Assembly: GCF_030655415.1 (NCBI RefSeq)
Contig: NZ_JAURVN010000004.1
Coordinates: 372,001 to 436,000 of the forward strand
Length of the DNA: 64,000 nt
Direction of reading: 5' to 3'
Source of the DNA: Herminiimonas sp.
Lineage (GTDB): Bacteria; Pseudomonadota; Gammaproteobacteria; Burkholderiales; Burkholderiaceae
Below are positions 57,134 to 64,000 of the stretch, piece after piece. The notes below the pieces were generated by a model. That model was not told the origin of the DNA. It did not search any database and saw only the letters and a list, made by a program, of their open reading frames with translations. The translations under genes and the position numbers were made by a program. Within the stretch, counting starts at the first letter, position 1, and the number at the start of each line of letters is the position of its first letter.

Positions 57134-57829
57134 ATGACCGTCACTCAAGACCTTTCATTTGTTCATCTGATCTCCAACGCTTCGGTTCTTGTACAGCTCG
57201 TCATGGCGCTTTTGGTCGCCGTTTCTGTCATGAGCTGGACCTACATTTTCCGTAAAATGTTCGCGATCAAAAACGCGCGCAGACAGACGGAAGAATTTGA
57301 ACGCGCATTCTGGTCTGGCGGCGATTTGAACGCGCTCTATCAAGACGCAACCTCCAATCGTCGCAAAAGCAATGGCTCGACCGGCGCACTGGAACGTATC
57401 TTCGAAGCTGGCATGAGCGAGTTCAATAAATCCCGCGGCGCATCGCATGATCCTTCTCAAGCCAGCGTACGCCTGGACGGCGCACGCCGCGCCATGCGCG
57501 CCGCTTATCAGCGCGAAATGGATGGTCTCGAATCACATCTCGCCTTCCTCGCTTCAGTCGGTTCGGTCTCACCATATGTCGGCTTGTTCGGCACGGTGTG
57601 GGGCATCATGAATTCTTTCCGTGGCCTCGCCAACGTACAGCAAGCCACATTGGCTGCGGTCGCTCCAGGGATTGCAGAAGCGCTGATAGCGACTGCGATT
57701 GGTTTGTTCGCGGCGATTCCTGCGGTGGTTGCCTACAATCGCTATTCGCACGATATCGACAGACTGGCGATGCGCTTCGAAAGCTTCGTTGAAGAGTTCT
57801 CGAATATTCTGCAACGTCAGACGCGTTAA
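57134..57829 (+). CDS. tolQ: Tol-Pal proton-channel protein TolQ
   Basis: Inner-membrane protein of 231 residues with three membrane helices: about 14-38, 135-160 and 170-195 (YVGLFGTVWGIMNSF; EALIATAIGLFAAIPAVVAYNRY). With TolR it forms the proton-driven motor that energises TolA and pulls Pal during cell constriction. It belongs to the MotA/ExbB family; co-location with tolR, tolA, tolB and pal separates it from ExbB. It ends 11 bp before tolR. Confidence 0.97.
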   Translation: MTVTQDLSFVHLISNASVLVQLVMALLVAVSVMSWTYIFRKMFAIKNARRQTEEFERAFWSGGDLNALYQDATSNRRKSNGSTGALERIFEAGMSEFNKSRGASHDPSQASVRLDGARRAMRAAYQREMDGLESHLAFLASVGSVSPYVGLFGTVWGIMNSFRGLANVQQATLAAVAPGIAEALIATAIGLFAAIPAVVAYNRYSHDIDRLAMRFESFVEEFSNILQRQTR

Positions 57830-57840
57830 GGACTGCAGCG

Positions 57841-58278
57841 ATGTCATTCTCATCCGGAAGCATGCGTGGCGGACGCACTAGAAAATTCAAGGCCGAAATC
57901 AACGTTGTGCCATACATCGACGTGATGATGGTGCTGCTGGTAATCTTCATGGTGACTGCGCCCATGGTTAATCCCAACGAAATCCAGTTGCCGAACGCCG
58001 CCAAATCGACGCAGCCACCGACCGAATACATCAGCATAGAATTGAAGGCTGATGCATCGGCTACTGTATCGGTAAAAGGTAAAAAAGGCGCACCCGTGCC
58101 GACCGAAACGATAGGTCGCGGCGAAATCGGTAAGAAATTGCAGGCGCTGTATGCGGAGAATCCTGATATCGCCGTCATGATCGCAGCCGACAAAAACATT
58201 AAATACGACGAGGTGATTCAAGCCATCTCTGAAGCAAAAAAACTTGGCATCAGCCGCGTAGGATTGGCCACCAAGTGA
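57841..58278 (+). CDS. tolR: Tol-Pal motor protein TolR
   Basis: Protein of 145 residues with one N-terminal membrane helix (NVVPYIDVMMVLLVIFMVTAP). The aspartate in YIDVMMVLL is the proton-carrying residue of the ExbD/TolR family. The periplasmic domain follows (ISIELKADASATVSVKG; IAVMIAADKNIKYDEVIQ). It is 11 bp from both tolQ and tolA. Confidence 0.97.
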   Translation: MSFSSGSMRGGRTRKFKAEINVVPYIDVMMVLLVIFMVTAPMVNPNEIQLPNAAKSTQPPTEYISIELKADASATVSVKGKKGAPVPTETIGRGEIGKKLQALYAENPDIAVMIAADKNIKYDEVIQAISEAKKLGISRVGLATK

Positions 58279-58288
58279 CCCCCGTTTT

Positions 58289-59164
58289 ATGACAGATCAT
58301 TCACCGTACACCGTCCCGAAAGAACCTGGTCGCTGGCGTGCCATCACGCTGGCAGCGGCTGTGCACGTCGCGCTGCTGGTATTTTTCTGGATAGGCATCG
58401 ATTGGCAAAGCGCAACGCCGGTCGCCGTGAAGGCAGAAATCTGGGATTTTCAGGCGAAGGAAGCCGCACCGCTGCCACCAGAACCGGAACCAACTCCGCA
58501 GCCTAAGCCGGAACCAAAACCTATCGTCAAGGAAGAACCGAAGGCAGAGCCAATCAAACCTGAGCCGCCTAAAGTCGATATCGCGCTGGAAAAAGAAAAG
58601 AAACGCAAAGAGCAGGAACGTAAAGACAAGCTGGCTGAAGAAGACAAAGAAAAGAAAGCAAAGCAAAAAGCCGAGCAAGACAAGCAGGACAAACTGAAAG
58701 AGCAGGAAGCTGAAAAGAAAAAAGTTGAGCAGCAGAAAAAAGCTGATGCCGACAAAAAACGCCTGCAAGACAAACGTGATCAAGAATTGAGTGACAAGCG
58801 ACGTGCCGAAGAATTGAGTCGCATGACCGGTGCTATTGGCAGCGGTGGTTCTGGCCAGGCAGCAAAATCGCAAGGCAGCGGCCGTGCAGATGGTGCATAT
58901 GCCGATAAGATCCGCGCAAGAATCCGTTCAAACACACAATTTATGGTTCCGGCTGAATTAAGCGGGAATCCTCCTGTCGAATACGAGGTCGAACTGCTGC
59001 CTGACGGCTCGTTGCGCGGATTAAGCCTGCGTAAATCTTCAGGTTTGCCCGCTTTCGATGAAGCCGTTAAACGTGCGATCGAACGTTCGCAACCATTTCC
59101 TAAAGATCAATCCGGCAGCGTCCCTGGCCGCTTGACCGTCGTTCATAAACCGAAAGATCAGTGA
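58289..59164 (+). CDS. tolA: Envelope-spanning protein TolA
   Basis: Protein of 291 residues. One membrane anchor lies at about 18-38, followed by a Pro/Glu-rich segment (PPEPEPTPQPKPEPKP) and a long Lys/Glu/Ala-rich helix at about 105-180. The C-terminal TonB-like domain (ADKIRARIRSNTQFMVP; PSG-type PDGSLRGLSLRKSSGLPAFDEAV) contacts TolB and Pal. The central repeats are shorter than in E. coli TolA. It starts 10 bp after tolR. Confidence 0.95.
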   Translation: MTDHSPYTVPKEPGRWRAITLAAAVHVALLVFFWIGIDWQSATPVAVKAEIWDFQAKEAAPLPPEPEPTPQPKPEPKPIVKEEPKAEPIKPEPPKVDIALEKEKKRKEQERKDKLAEEDKEKKAKQKAEQDKQDKLKEQEAEKKKVEQQKKADADKKRLQDKRDQELSDKRRAEELSRMTGAIGSGGSGQAAKSQGSGRADGAYADKIRARIRSNTQFMVPAELSGNPPVEYEVELLPDGSLRGLSLRKSSGLPAFDEAVKRAIERSQPFPKDQSGSVPGRLTVVHKPKDQ

Positions 59165-59167
59165 CCC

Positions 59168-60439
59168 ATGATAAAGACTTCTTTTTTACGCTCATTCGCG
59201 ATCCTCGCCTTGTTCGTTACCAGTCTCGCTCACGCGCAATTGCGGGTGGAAATCGCCGGCGTTGGTGCCAACCAGATACCGGTAGCCCTCGCCACCTTTG
59301 GCGATGAATCGCTGGCGCCGCACCAAGTCAGTGCCATCATCAAGGCCGACCTGTTGCGCAGTGGTTATTTCAAAATCATCGATACCGGCTCGGTGCTGAC
59401 CGAAAATTCCGCGGTCAATCTTGCTGACTGGAAATCGAAAGGTGCTGATGCACTGGTAGTCGGCAGCGTACAACGCTTGTCGGATGGCCGCTTCGATGTG
59501 AAATATCGTTTGTTCGACACCAACAAAGGCACGCAACTGTCTTCGCTGGCACTGGCGAATCAGCCGCAATTCATCCGCGTCTCAGCACATAAAATCGCTG
59601 ATGACATCTATGAAAAATTGACAGGCATACGCGGCGTATTTGCTACCCGCATCGCCTACGTCACCAAGTCAGGCAAGGAATTCCGCCTTGAAATCGCCGA
59701 TTCAGATGGCGAAGGCACGCAAGTCGCACTGCGCTCGAACGAACCGATCATTTCGCCAGCCTGGTCGCCAGATGGCACCAAGGTCGCGTATGTATCGTTT
59801 GAAAACAAAAAACCTGTGGTCTACATCCAGGATCTGGTCAGCCGCAAACGCACCGTTGCCTCCAACTTCAAGGGTAGCAATTCAGCACCTTCATGGGCAC
59901 CAGACGGTAACCGCCTGGCAGTTGCGCTGTCGCGTGATGGCTTGACGCAGGTGTATGTAGTCAATGCTGACGGCACCAACCCACGTCGTCTGAGCAACTC
60001 GAACGGCATCGACACTGAACCACAATTTTCAGCCGATGGCCAAAGCATTTTCTTCACCAGCGATCGCAGCGGCGGCCCGCAGATCTACAAAATGAGTGCA
60101 AATGGCGGCGAAGCGCGTCGTGTGACTTTCTCCGGCGCTTACAACATCAGCCCCCGCATCTCGCCGGATGGCAAATTTTTGGCCTATATTTCGCGCCGCG
60201 AAGGAAAATTTCAATTATTTACGCTGGATTTGACGAATGGTCAGGAACAACGCCTCTCCGACACCGTCAAAGACGAATCGCCCAGCTTTTCGCCTAACGG
60301 CAAATATCTGATGTACGCAACCGAATCCGGTCGCCGCGGCACATTGGCGGTTGTTTCGGTGGATGGTCAGGTTAAACAGCGCTTGACCACTCAGGCTGGC
60401 GACATACGTGAGCCCACATGGGGCCCGTTTATGAAATAA
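59168..60439 (+). CDS. tolB: Periplasmic beta-propeller protein TolB
   Basis: Exported protein of 423 residues, signal peptide 1-23 (FAILALFVTSLAHA). The N-terminal alpha/beta domain is at about 25-160. A six-bladed propeller follows, with repeats of the form SPAWSPDGTKVAYVS, APSWAPDGNRLAVAL and EPQFSADGQSIFFTS. TolB binds Pal and TolA and colicins in other species. It is 3 bp from tolA and 68 bp before pal. Confidence 0.97.
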   Translation: MIKTSFLRSFAILALFVTSLAHAQLRVEIAGVGANQIPVALATFGDESLAPHQVSAIIKADLLRSGYFKIIDTGSVLTENSAVNLADWKSKGADALVVGSVQRLSDGRFDVKYRLFDTNKGTQLSSLALANQPQFIRVSAHKIADDIYEKLTGIRGVFATRIAYVTKSGKEFRLEIADSDGEGTQVALRSNEPIISPAWSPDGTKVAYVSFENKKPVVYIQDLVSRKRTVASNFKGSNSAPSWAPDGNRLAVALSRDGLTQVYVVNADGTNPRRLSNSNGIDTEPQFSADGQSIFFTSDRSGGPQIYKMSANGGEARRVTFSGAYNISPRISPDGKFLAYISRREGKFQLFTLDLTNGQEQRLSDTVKDESPSFSPNGKYLMYATESGRRGTLAVVSVDGQVKQRLTTQAGDIREPTWGPFMK

Positions 60440-60507
60440 TGCACGTCAATTGCTTCAAGTAACACTCGTCACCATTCGAACGCTTAATATCAACAAGGGA
60501 AATAAAA

Positions 60508-61014
60508 ATGCGCACAATTACATCCGTTTTCATCTTATCGACAGCCATGCTGTTGGCCGCTTGCTCGTCAACCAAACTGGACGACAAAGCACCAGTTGAA
60601 GACCGCACAGGTTCATCAGCAGCTGATCCACGTTCCGTTGGCACCGTCAACGCATCGAGCGATCCATTGAACGACCCACAAGGTGTATTGGCCAAGCGCA
60701 GCGTGTACTTTGACCTCGACAGCTATGTCGTCAAACCTGAATACCAGCAAGTCGTCGCCAACCACGCTAAATACCTGCAAAGCAACAAGGCTCGTAAAAT
60801 CATCATCCAAGGTAATACCGATGAACGCGGTGGCGCAGAATACAACTTGGCTCTTGGTCAAAAACGTGCAGAAGCAGTGCGTAAATCCTTGTCCCTGTTA
60901 GGCGTTCCTGAATCGCAAATGGAAGCTGTTTCGTTGGGCAAAGAAAAACCAAAAGCATTGGGTAGCGATGAAGCAGCATGGGCAGAAAACCGCCGTGCCG
61001 ATATCGTTTATTAA
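60508..61014 (+). CDS. pal: Peptidoglycan-associated lipoprotein Pal
   Basis: Outer-membrane lipoprotein of 168 residues. The lipobox LLAAC places the lipidated cysteine near 19. The OmpA-like domain (VYFDLDSYVVKPEYQQVVANH; IQGNTDERGGAEYNLALGQKRAEAVR) binds peptidoglycan; the NTDERG stretch contains the diaminopimelate-contacting residues. AAGGGAAATAAA is the ribosome-binding site. It works with TolB and TolA for outer-membrane constriction. Confidence 0.97.
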   Translation: MRTITSVFILSTAMLLAACSSTKLDDKAPVEDRTGSSAADPRSVGTVNASSDPLNDPQGVLAKRSVYFDLDSYVVKPEYQQVVANHAKYLQSNKARKIIIQGNTDERGGAEYNLALGQKRAEAVRKSLSLLGVPESQMEAVSLGKEKPKALGSDEAAWAENRRADIVY

Positions 61015-61019
61015 TCTGA

Positions 61020-61757
61020 ATGGCAATGATTAAAAAAACCCTGATTGCGGCCTTGATGGCCGCATTTTCTTGTGCGTCGCTGTCAGCGCATGCTGCGCTG
61101 TTCGGCGACGACGAAGCGCGCCGCGCGATTCTCGATGTTCGTACCAAGGTCGATACCCTGCAGCAAAGCAAGGCGGATAATTCAGCCGTGCTTGAACTGT
61201 CGAATCAAAATGACCAGTTGCGTCAGGAAATTGCACGCCTCAATGGTCAGATCGAAGTACTGTCGAATGAAGTTGCAAATATCCAGCAACGTCAAAAAGA
61301 CTTTTACGTCGACCTCGATAATCGCCTGCGCAAACTCGAACCTCAAGTCGTTGCAGTTGATGGCAAGGACGCGACTGTTGAATTGTCAGAGCAACGCACA
61401 TACGACAATGCACTCGCACTGTTCAAGGCTGGCGATTACAAAAAATCCGGCGCAGCGTTTGCCGATTTTCTGCAGCGCTATCCGCAATCTGCATACGCCC
61501 CTTCTGCGCAATACTGGATAGGCAATGCTTACTATGCACAACGTGATTACAAAAATGCGATCGCGGCACAGCAAGCACTGTTGAAAAAGTATCCCGGCAA
61601 TCCAAAAGGTGCAGATGCCTTGTTGAACATCGCCAGCTCGTATACGGAATTGAAGGATAAATCTGCAGCGAAAAAAACATTGGAGTCACTGGTCGCCCAG
61701 TATCCCAATACTCCTTCAGCGCAGACTGCGAAAGAACGGTTGGCTAATTTCAAATAA
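61020..61757 (+). CDS. cpoB: Cell division coordinator CpoB (YbgF)
   Basis: Periplasmic protein of 245 residues, signal peptide at about 1-27 (LIAALMAAFSCASLSAHA). A trimerising coiled coil is at about 35-100 (SNQNDQLRQEIARLNGQIEVL). Three TPR repeats follow (YDNALALFKAGDYKKSGAAF; AQYWIGNAYYAQRDYKNAI; ADALLNIASSYTELKDKSAA). It links Tol-Pal action to PBP1B during division (E. coli knowledge). The start at 61020 or the ATG two codons later are equally possible; neither has a clear ribosome-binding site, and it lies five bases after pal, which suggests coupled translation. Confidence 0.95.
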   Translation: MAMIKKTLIAALMAAFSCASLSAHAALFGDDEARRAILDVRTKVDTLQQSKADNSAVLELSNQNDQLRQEIARLNGQIEVLSNEVANIQQRQKDFYVDLDNRLRKLEPQVVAVDGKDATVELSEQRTYDNALALFKAGDYKKSGAAFADFLQRYPQSAYAPSAQYWIGNAYYAQRDYKNAIAAQQALLKKYPGNPKGADALLNIASSYTELKDKSAAKKTLESLVAQYPNTPSAQTAKERLANFK

Positions 61758-61762
61758 TCCGC

Positions 61763-61794
61763 ATATAAGCATCACTACTACGTGATGCTTATAT
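61763..61794 (+). repeat. Perfect 13-bp hairpin directly after cpoB
   Basis: ATATAAGCATCAC and GTGATGCTTATAT around TACTAC, starting six bases after the cpoB stop. It lacks a U-run and is followed by a classical terminator. Confidence 0.7.
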
Positions 61795-61829
61795 CGAATT
61801 GAAAAGCTGACATTTTTTCAAGATCGTAT

Positions 61830-61861
61830 AAAAAATCGCCCGCTAGCCGGGCGATTTTTTT
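61830..61861 (+). terminator. Rho-independent terminator of Tol-Pal cluster
   Basis: AAAAATCGCCCG / CGGGCGATTTTT around CTAGC, with a T-run. Confidence 0.9.
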
Positions 61862-61975
61862 GTCGTCCAACTAGAAGCACTTGAGTTTGGAACGCATACG
61901 CACAGAGCGTATACGCAGGCAAAATCAGCAATTCATGTCGTCGCAATAAACATTAGATAAAAAGTCGGGATGTGA

Positions 61976-62005
61976 TTGACAGAGGCTATAAGAGTTCTCT
62001 ATAAT
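61976..62005 (+). promoter_or_regulatory. Promoter of tRNA-Lys
   Basis: A perfect -35 TTGACA (61976-61981) and a perfect -10 TATAAT (62000-62005) with an 18-bp spacer, ending 13 bp before the tRNA. Confidence 0.85.
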
Positions 62006-62018
62006 AGCTCTCTTTCGG

Positions 62019-62094
62019 GGGTCGTTAGCTCAGCTGGTAGAGCAGCGGACTTTTAATCCGTTGGTCGCAGGTTCGAATCCCGCACGGCCTACCA
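62019..62094 (+). tRNA. tRNA-Lys (anticodon TTT)
   Basis: A 76-nt cloverleaf including an encoded CCA. The acceptor is GGGTCGT / ACGGCCT, the D arm GCTC / GAGC, the anticodon arm GCGGA-CTTTTAA-TCCGT with TTT at 62052-62054, and the T loop TTCGAAT. Three G-U pairs are seen (1-72, 4-69, 27-43), and an A-C mismatch at 51-63 in the T stem. It reads AAA and AAG lysine codons and is a single-gene unit with its own promoter and terminator. Confidence 0.95.
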
Positions 62095-62104
62095 CGAATT
62101 CATG

Positions 62105-62137
62105 AGGGTCTAGATGAAAATCTAGACCCTTTCTTGT
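62105..62137 (+). terminator. Terminator of tRNA-Lys with GAAA tetraloop
   Basis: AGGGTCTAGAT and ATCTAGACCCT form an 11-bp perfect stem closed by GAAA, followed by TTCTTGTTTTT. Confidence 0.9.
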
Positions 62138-62147
62138 TTTTGGCGAT

Positions 62148-62180
62148 GTAAGTAGCGCTCTCTCAAGAGCGAGCACTTAC
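62148..62180. repeat. Imperfect 33-bp inverted repeat
   Basis: GTAAGT ... CGCTC-TCTCAA-GAGCG ... ACTTAC in the gap between the tRNA and the PilZ-like gene. Role unknown; the rest of this gap (to 62306) shows nothing. Confidence 0.4.
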
Positions 62181-62306
62181 GTAATATCTTTTCCCGCCTT
62201 CCCCACCATCACTTCAAATTTTACAAGCTGAAATATTCAGTTGCGCGTCTGCGTCTGTACTCGCCTCACGCGATGTAAATTGCATCGCAAACTTTAACGG
62301 CAATGT

Positions 62307-62663
62307 TTAGGGCGACTCGCGCATGATGTGCGCGATATGCTTTTTGTGAAGTGCATCGCCTGCGGCCAGCGCAAAGCCGACACGGAATCCTTCGCGCCCC
62401 ACGAGCACGCAATAACTCACGCGACCTTTGAATTCCAAGGGCGTGGTTTTCTGTTTGATGGTAACGTTGAACGCGAGGCTGGCGGCATGACCTATCTCCA
62501 ACGGCGTATCGACCATGATGTTTAAATCCTGCGGAGAGATATCGATTGTTCTGGCATGCGAGGTTTGATTATTTCCCAAGGTCAGAATCGCGCGCCGGCG
62601 AAAAATCTTTCTGTAAGTCTGTCTTTGCACTTGGGAGAGCATGGCAAGTTGATGTGCTGTCAT
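62307..62663 (-). CDS. PilZ-like domain protein, motif degenerate
   Basis: Cytosolic protein of 118 residues from ATG 62663 (MTAHQLAMLSQVQRQ). A 24-codon upstream extension is possible but adds nothing recognisable. The order RRRAILTL ... ARTIDISPQDLNIMVDTPLEIG ... FKGRVSYCVLVGREGFRVGFALA resembles a PilZ beta-barrel. The c-di-GMP motif normally reads [DN]xSxxG; here it is DISPQD, and the RxxxR part is only approximate. Nucleotide binding is therefore doubtful. It is transcribed toward the tRNA, alone. Confidence 0.6.
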   Translation of the reverse strand: MTAHQLAMLSQVQRQTYRKIFRRRAILTLGNNQTSHARTIDISPQDLNIMVDTPLEIGHAASLAFNVTIKQKTTPLEFKGRVSYCVLVGREGFRVGFALAAGDALHKKHIAHIMRESP

Positions 62664-62818
62664 ATTATTCTTCGCCTTTTCAATTGAATTCGTTGCTGAT
62701 GGAAGATGGCTCCATGCGCTAGCAGGAAGCCTCATCTTACGAATTCCATGAAAAAAACAAACGAATGTTTGGCGATATCGATATGAAGAAAAACCGCGGA
62801 GCCTTATTCGGTTCTTGT

Positions 62819-63127
62819 TCAGCTAGTGCGCTGATCTTTGCCGAGCTGATACAAATACGGCCATGGATAAATCCCTCGGTCATGGCCATCGTTGAACACC
62901 AGCTGGATGCCGTAGCTCCCCACCGGGCGAATATCATTCAATCTGAGCGATGACGCGTACGCTGGCACAGCGTTCGCTGCGGTGCAATCGGCGCACTTGC
63001 AATGCGTGCGTAGAAAACCGTGTTCGAACGCCATGGCCAAGCCGTCGCTCCACATAATCTCCACGCGACCACTATCCGAATGGTTAGTAATACTTAGCGC
63101 ATGCAATTGAAAATCATCGTGGCTCAT
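62819..63127 (-). CDS. DUF971 protein (gamma-butyrobetaine hydroxylase N-terminal-like)
   Basis: Protein of 102 residues from ATG 63127, which lies inside the end of the HEAT-repeat gene (14 bp overlap). The pattern IMWSDGLAMAFEHGFLRTHCKCADC ... RLNDIRPVGSYGIQLVFNDGHDRGIYPWPYL is that of DUF971 (cores: SDGLAMAF, HCKCADC, DGHDRGIYPW). The CxCxxC cluster could bind a metal. Stand-alone members occur near Fe-S assembly factors, but no function is fixed. The coupled HEAT-repeat gene upstream suggests joint action. Confidence 0.88.
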   Translation of the reverse strand: MSHDDFQLHALSITNHSDSGRVEIMWSDGLAMAFEHGFLRTHCKCADCTAANAVPAYASSLRLNDIRPVGSYGIQLVFNDGHDRGIYPWPYLYQLGKDQRTS

Positions 63128-64000
63128 GGGCAAGCTTGATCTGGCTAATCGCGAGGCGCACTGATTTGCGTACATCCGGATCAGCATCATCCTGTAATGC
63201 CTCTAAACTTTGCAGCGCTTCCAGTGATGCAATCTCACCCAAGGCCAATGCGGCTTCCTTGCGCAAGTTACTGATCTGATGTCCCAACACGACGATCAAG
63301 GACTGCACAGCTGCCTTGTCGCGCAAGCGGCCCAGTGCACGTGCCGCACGCAAGCGAACTTGCCAATAGCTGTCCTCCAATGCTGCAATCAATTCATTGA
63401 GGGCTGACTGCAAGCGCAACTTGCCTAGCGTCGTGGCGGCCTCTTCACGGACCTGCCAGGCATCATCGTTCAAGCCAAGTAACAATGAAGGCAAGACGAT
63501 CTCATCGGCGGCAAAGCCGAGCGCACCTATCGCTGCGCGACGCACTTCCGCATCGGCATCATTGGCCGCCAGCGCACTCAATGCGGGCAGCGCATCTGCA
63601 TGTTTTAAATAACCAAGCACGGCAATCGCTTCCCTGCGAACTTCTGGCGCAGTGTTATCCAAGGCATTCAACGCCGGACTAAAACTTTCAGGGACGCGCA
63701 ACTCACGCAATGCACGTAACAAGGCAATCGATTTGAAGTTGCTCGCGTCCTGCAAATGCGGCAGCAGCAAACGAGCCGACGATGGCAACTTCAAATCATG
63801 CAGGCCATGCGCCGCAGCTGCGCGTACCGCTTGATCAAGATCATCCAGCAATGCGATCAGGCCTATGATGCCTTCATCTGTTTCAAACGCTTCCAGCGCG
63901 TGCGCTGCTTCTGCGCGCACGGTTGGCAACGGATCGCTCAATGCTGCAATGATCAGCGGCACATGTTCGTCGCCAGCCAGGTCAGCCAAATCTATCAAGG
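63114..64000 (-). CDS. HEAT-repeat protein, C-terminal part (5' end outside window)
   Basis: The frame is open to the window's edge and stops at 63114, so at least 295 residues are visible and the start lies beyond. The protein is a regular array of helical repeats of about 31 residues, of the PBS-lyase/HEAT type (DPLPTVRAEAAHALEAFE; DDAWQVREEAATTLGKL; DSYWQVRLRAARALGRLR; SNLRKEAALALGEI). Such arrays are scaffolds or maturation chaperones. No catalytic site is visible. It overlaps the DUF971 gene by 14 bp, so the two are one transcription unit. Confidence 0.9.
   Translation of the reverse strand, partial: LIDLADLAGDEHVPLIIAALSDPLPTVRAEAAHALEAFETDEGIIGLIALLDDLDQAVRAAAAHGLHDLKLPSSARLLLPHLQDASNFKSIALLRALRELRVPESFSPALNALDNTAPEVRREAIAVLGYLKHADALPALSALAANDADAEVRRAAIGALGFAADEIVLPSLLLGLNDDAWQVREEAATTLGKLRLQSALNELIAALEDSYWQVRLRAARALGRLRDKAAVQSLIVVLGHQISNLRKEAALALGEIASLEALQSLEALQDDADPDVRKSVRLAISQIKLAHEPR

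Noticed and set aside
1..64000. CRISPR arrays, insertion sequences, prophage or integron pieces
   Set aside because: No regularly spaced repeats, transposase, integrase or terminal inverted repeats were found by reading; a dedicated repeat search was not possible.

Overview
The window reads as a chromosomal segment from a betaproteobacterium of the order Burkholderiales. The closest fit is Oxalobacteraceae, in the Herminiimonas/Janthinobacterium area. This placement is an inference from memory: moderate GC, AT-rich intergenic spaces, an orphan Bug-family solute receptor, a CysB-linked tauE/cysI/DUF934/cysH/cysD/cysN cluster, and MCP and HD-GYP signalling genes. No database was searched. Genes are densely packed on both strands. 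No insertion sequence, prophage, integron or CRISPR array was seen.

Layout. 1-9.1 kb: the end of a basic amino acid decarboxylase, an iron-sulfur (6-4)-type photolyase, a likely periplasmic lysozyme inhibitor, a DJ-1/PfpI protein, a head-to-head pair of c-di-GMP enzymes (HD-GYP and GGDEF), dCTP deaminase and a small secreted protein. 9.1-25.4 kb: hrpA facing argA, the iron-trafficking protein YggX, a DUF2721 membrane protein, rdgC facing minCDE, glutathione-dependent formaldehyde detoxification (class III ADH plus S-formylglutathione hydrolase), a chemoreceptor, an AT-rich 0.9-kb gap, a divergent pseudouridine synthase and a DUF5610-like protein. 25.7-31.4 kb: a YgiQ-type radical SAM protein, gshA, and BON and OmpA lipoproteins.

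31.5-37.2 kb is the most accessory-looking part. An XRE-cupin regulator and a DJ-1/isonitrile-hydratase-like protein overlap each other. They face a row of MHS transporter, RidA, MOSC protein and PDR/VanB-type reductase. Three copies of a 9-bp operator-like half-site lie between the two arms, and a Crp/Fnr-type regulator follows. I read this as a regulated uptake and detoxification or catabolic unit for a nitrogen-containing (possibly N-hydroxylated) compound. That function is a hypothesis. 37.4-44.4 kb: glyA-nrdR, xthA, a Bug receptor, a methyltransferase with two small proteins, and cysB.

44.5-51.7 kb is assimilatory sulfur metabolism: CysB faces a sulfite-exporter-like TauE protein, sulfite reductase, DUF934, APS reductase, ATP sulfurylase (CysD/CysN) and a siroheme-pathway methyltransferase. 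A CbiX-type chelatase converges on the end of this cluster and is itself the last gene of the lptF-lptG row. No flavoprotein partner (CysJ) for the sulfite reductase is present here. 54-62 kb: pepA, an SDR oxidoreductase, and a full Tol-Pal cluster (ybgC, tolQ, tolR, tolA, tolB, pal, cpoB), followed by tRNA-Lys with its own promoter and terminator. The window ends with a PilZ-like protein, a DUF971 protein and the 3' part of a HEAT-repeat gene.

Regulatory features were found by eye. Rho-independent terminators are clear in many gaps and several serve converging genes. Promoters are offered only where a -10 element was visible, with low confidence except for the tRNA gene.
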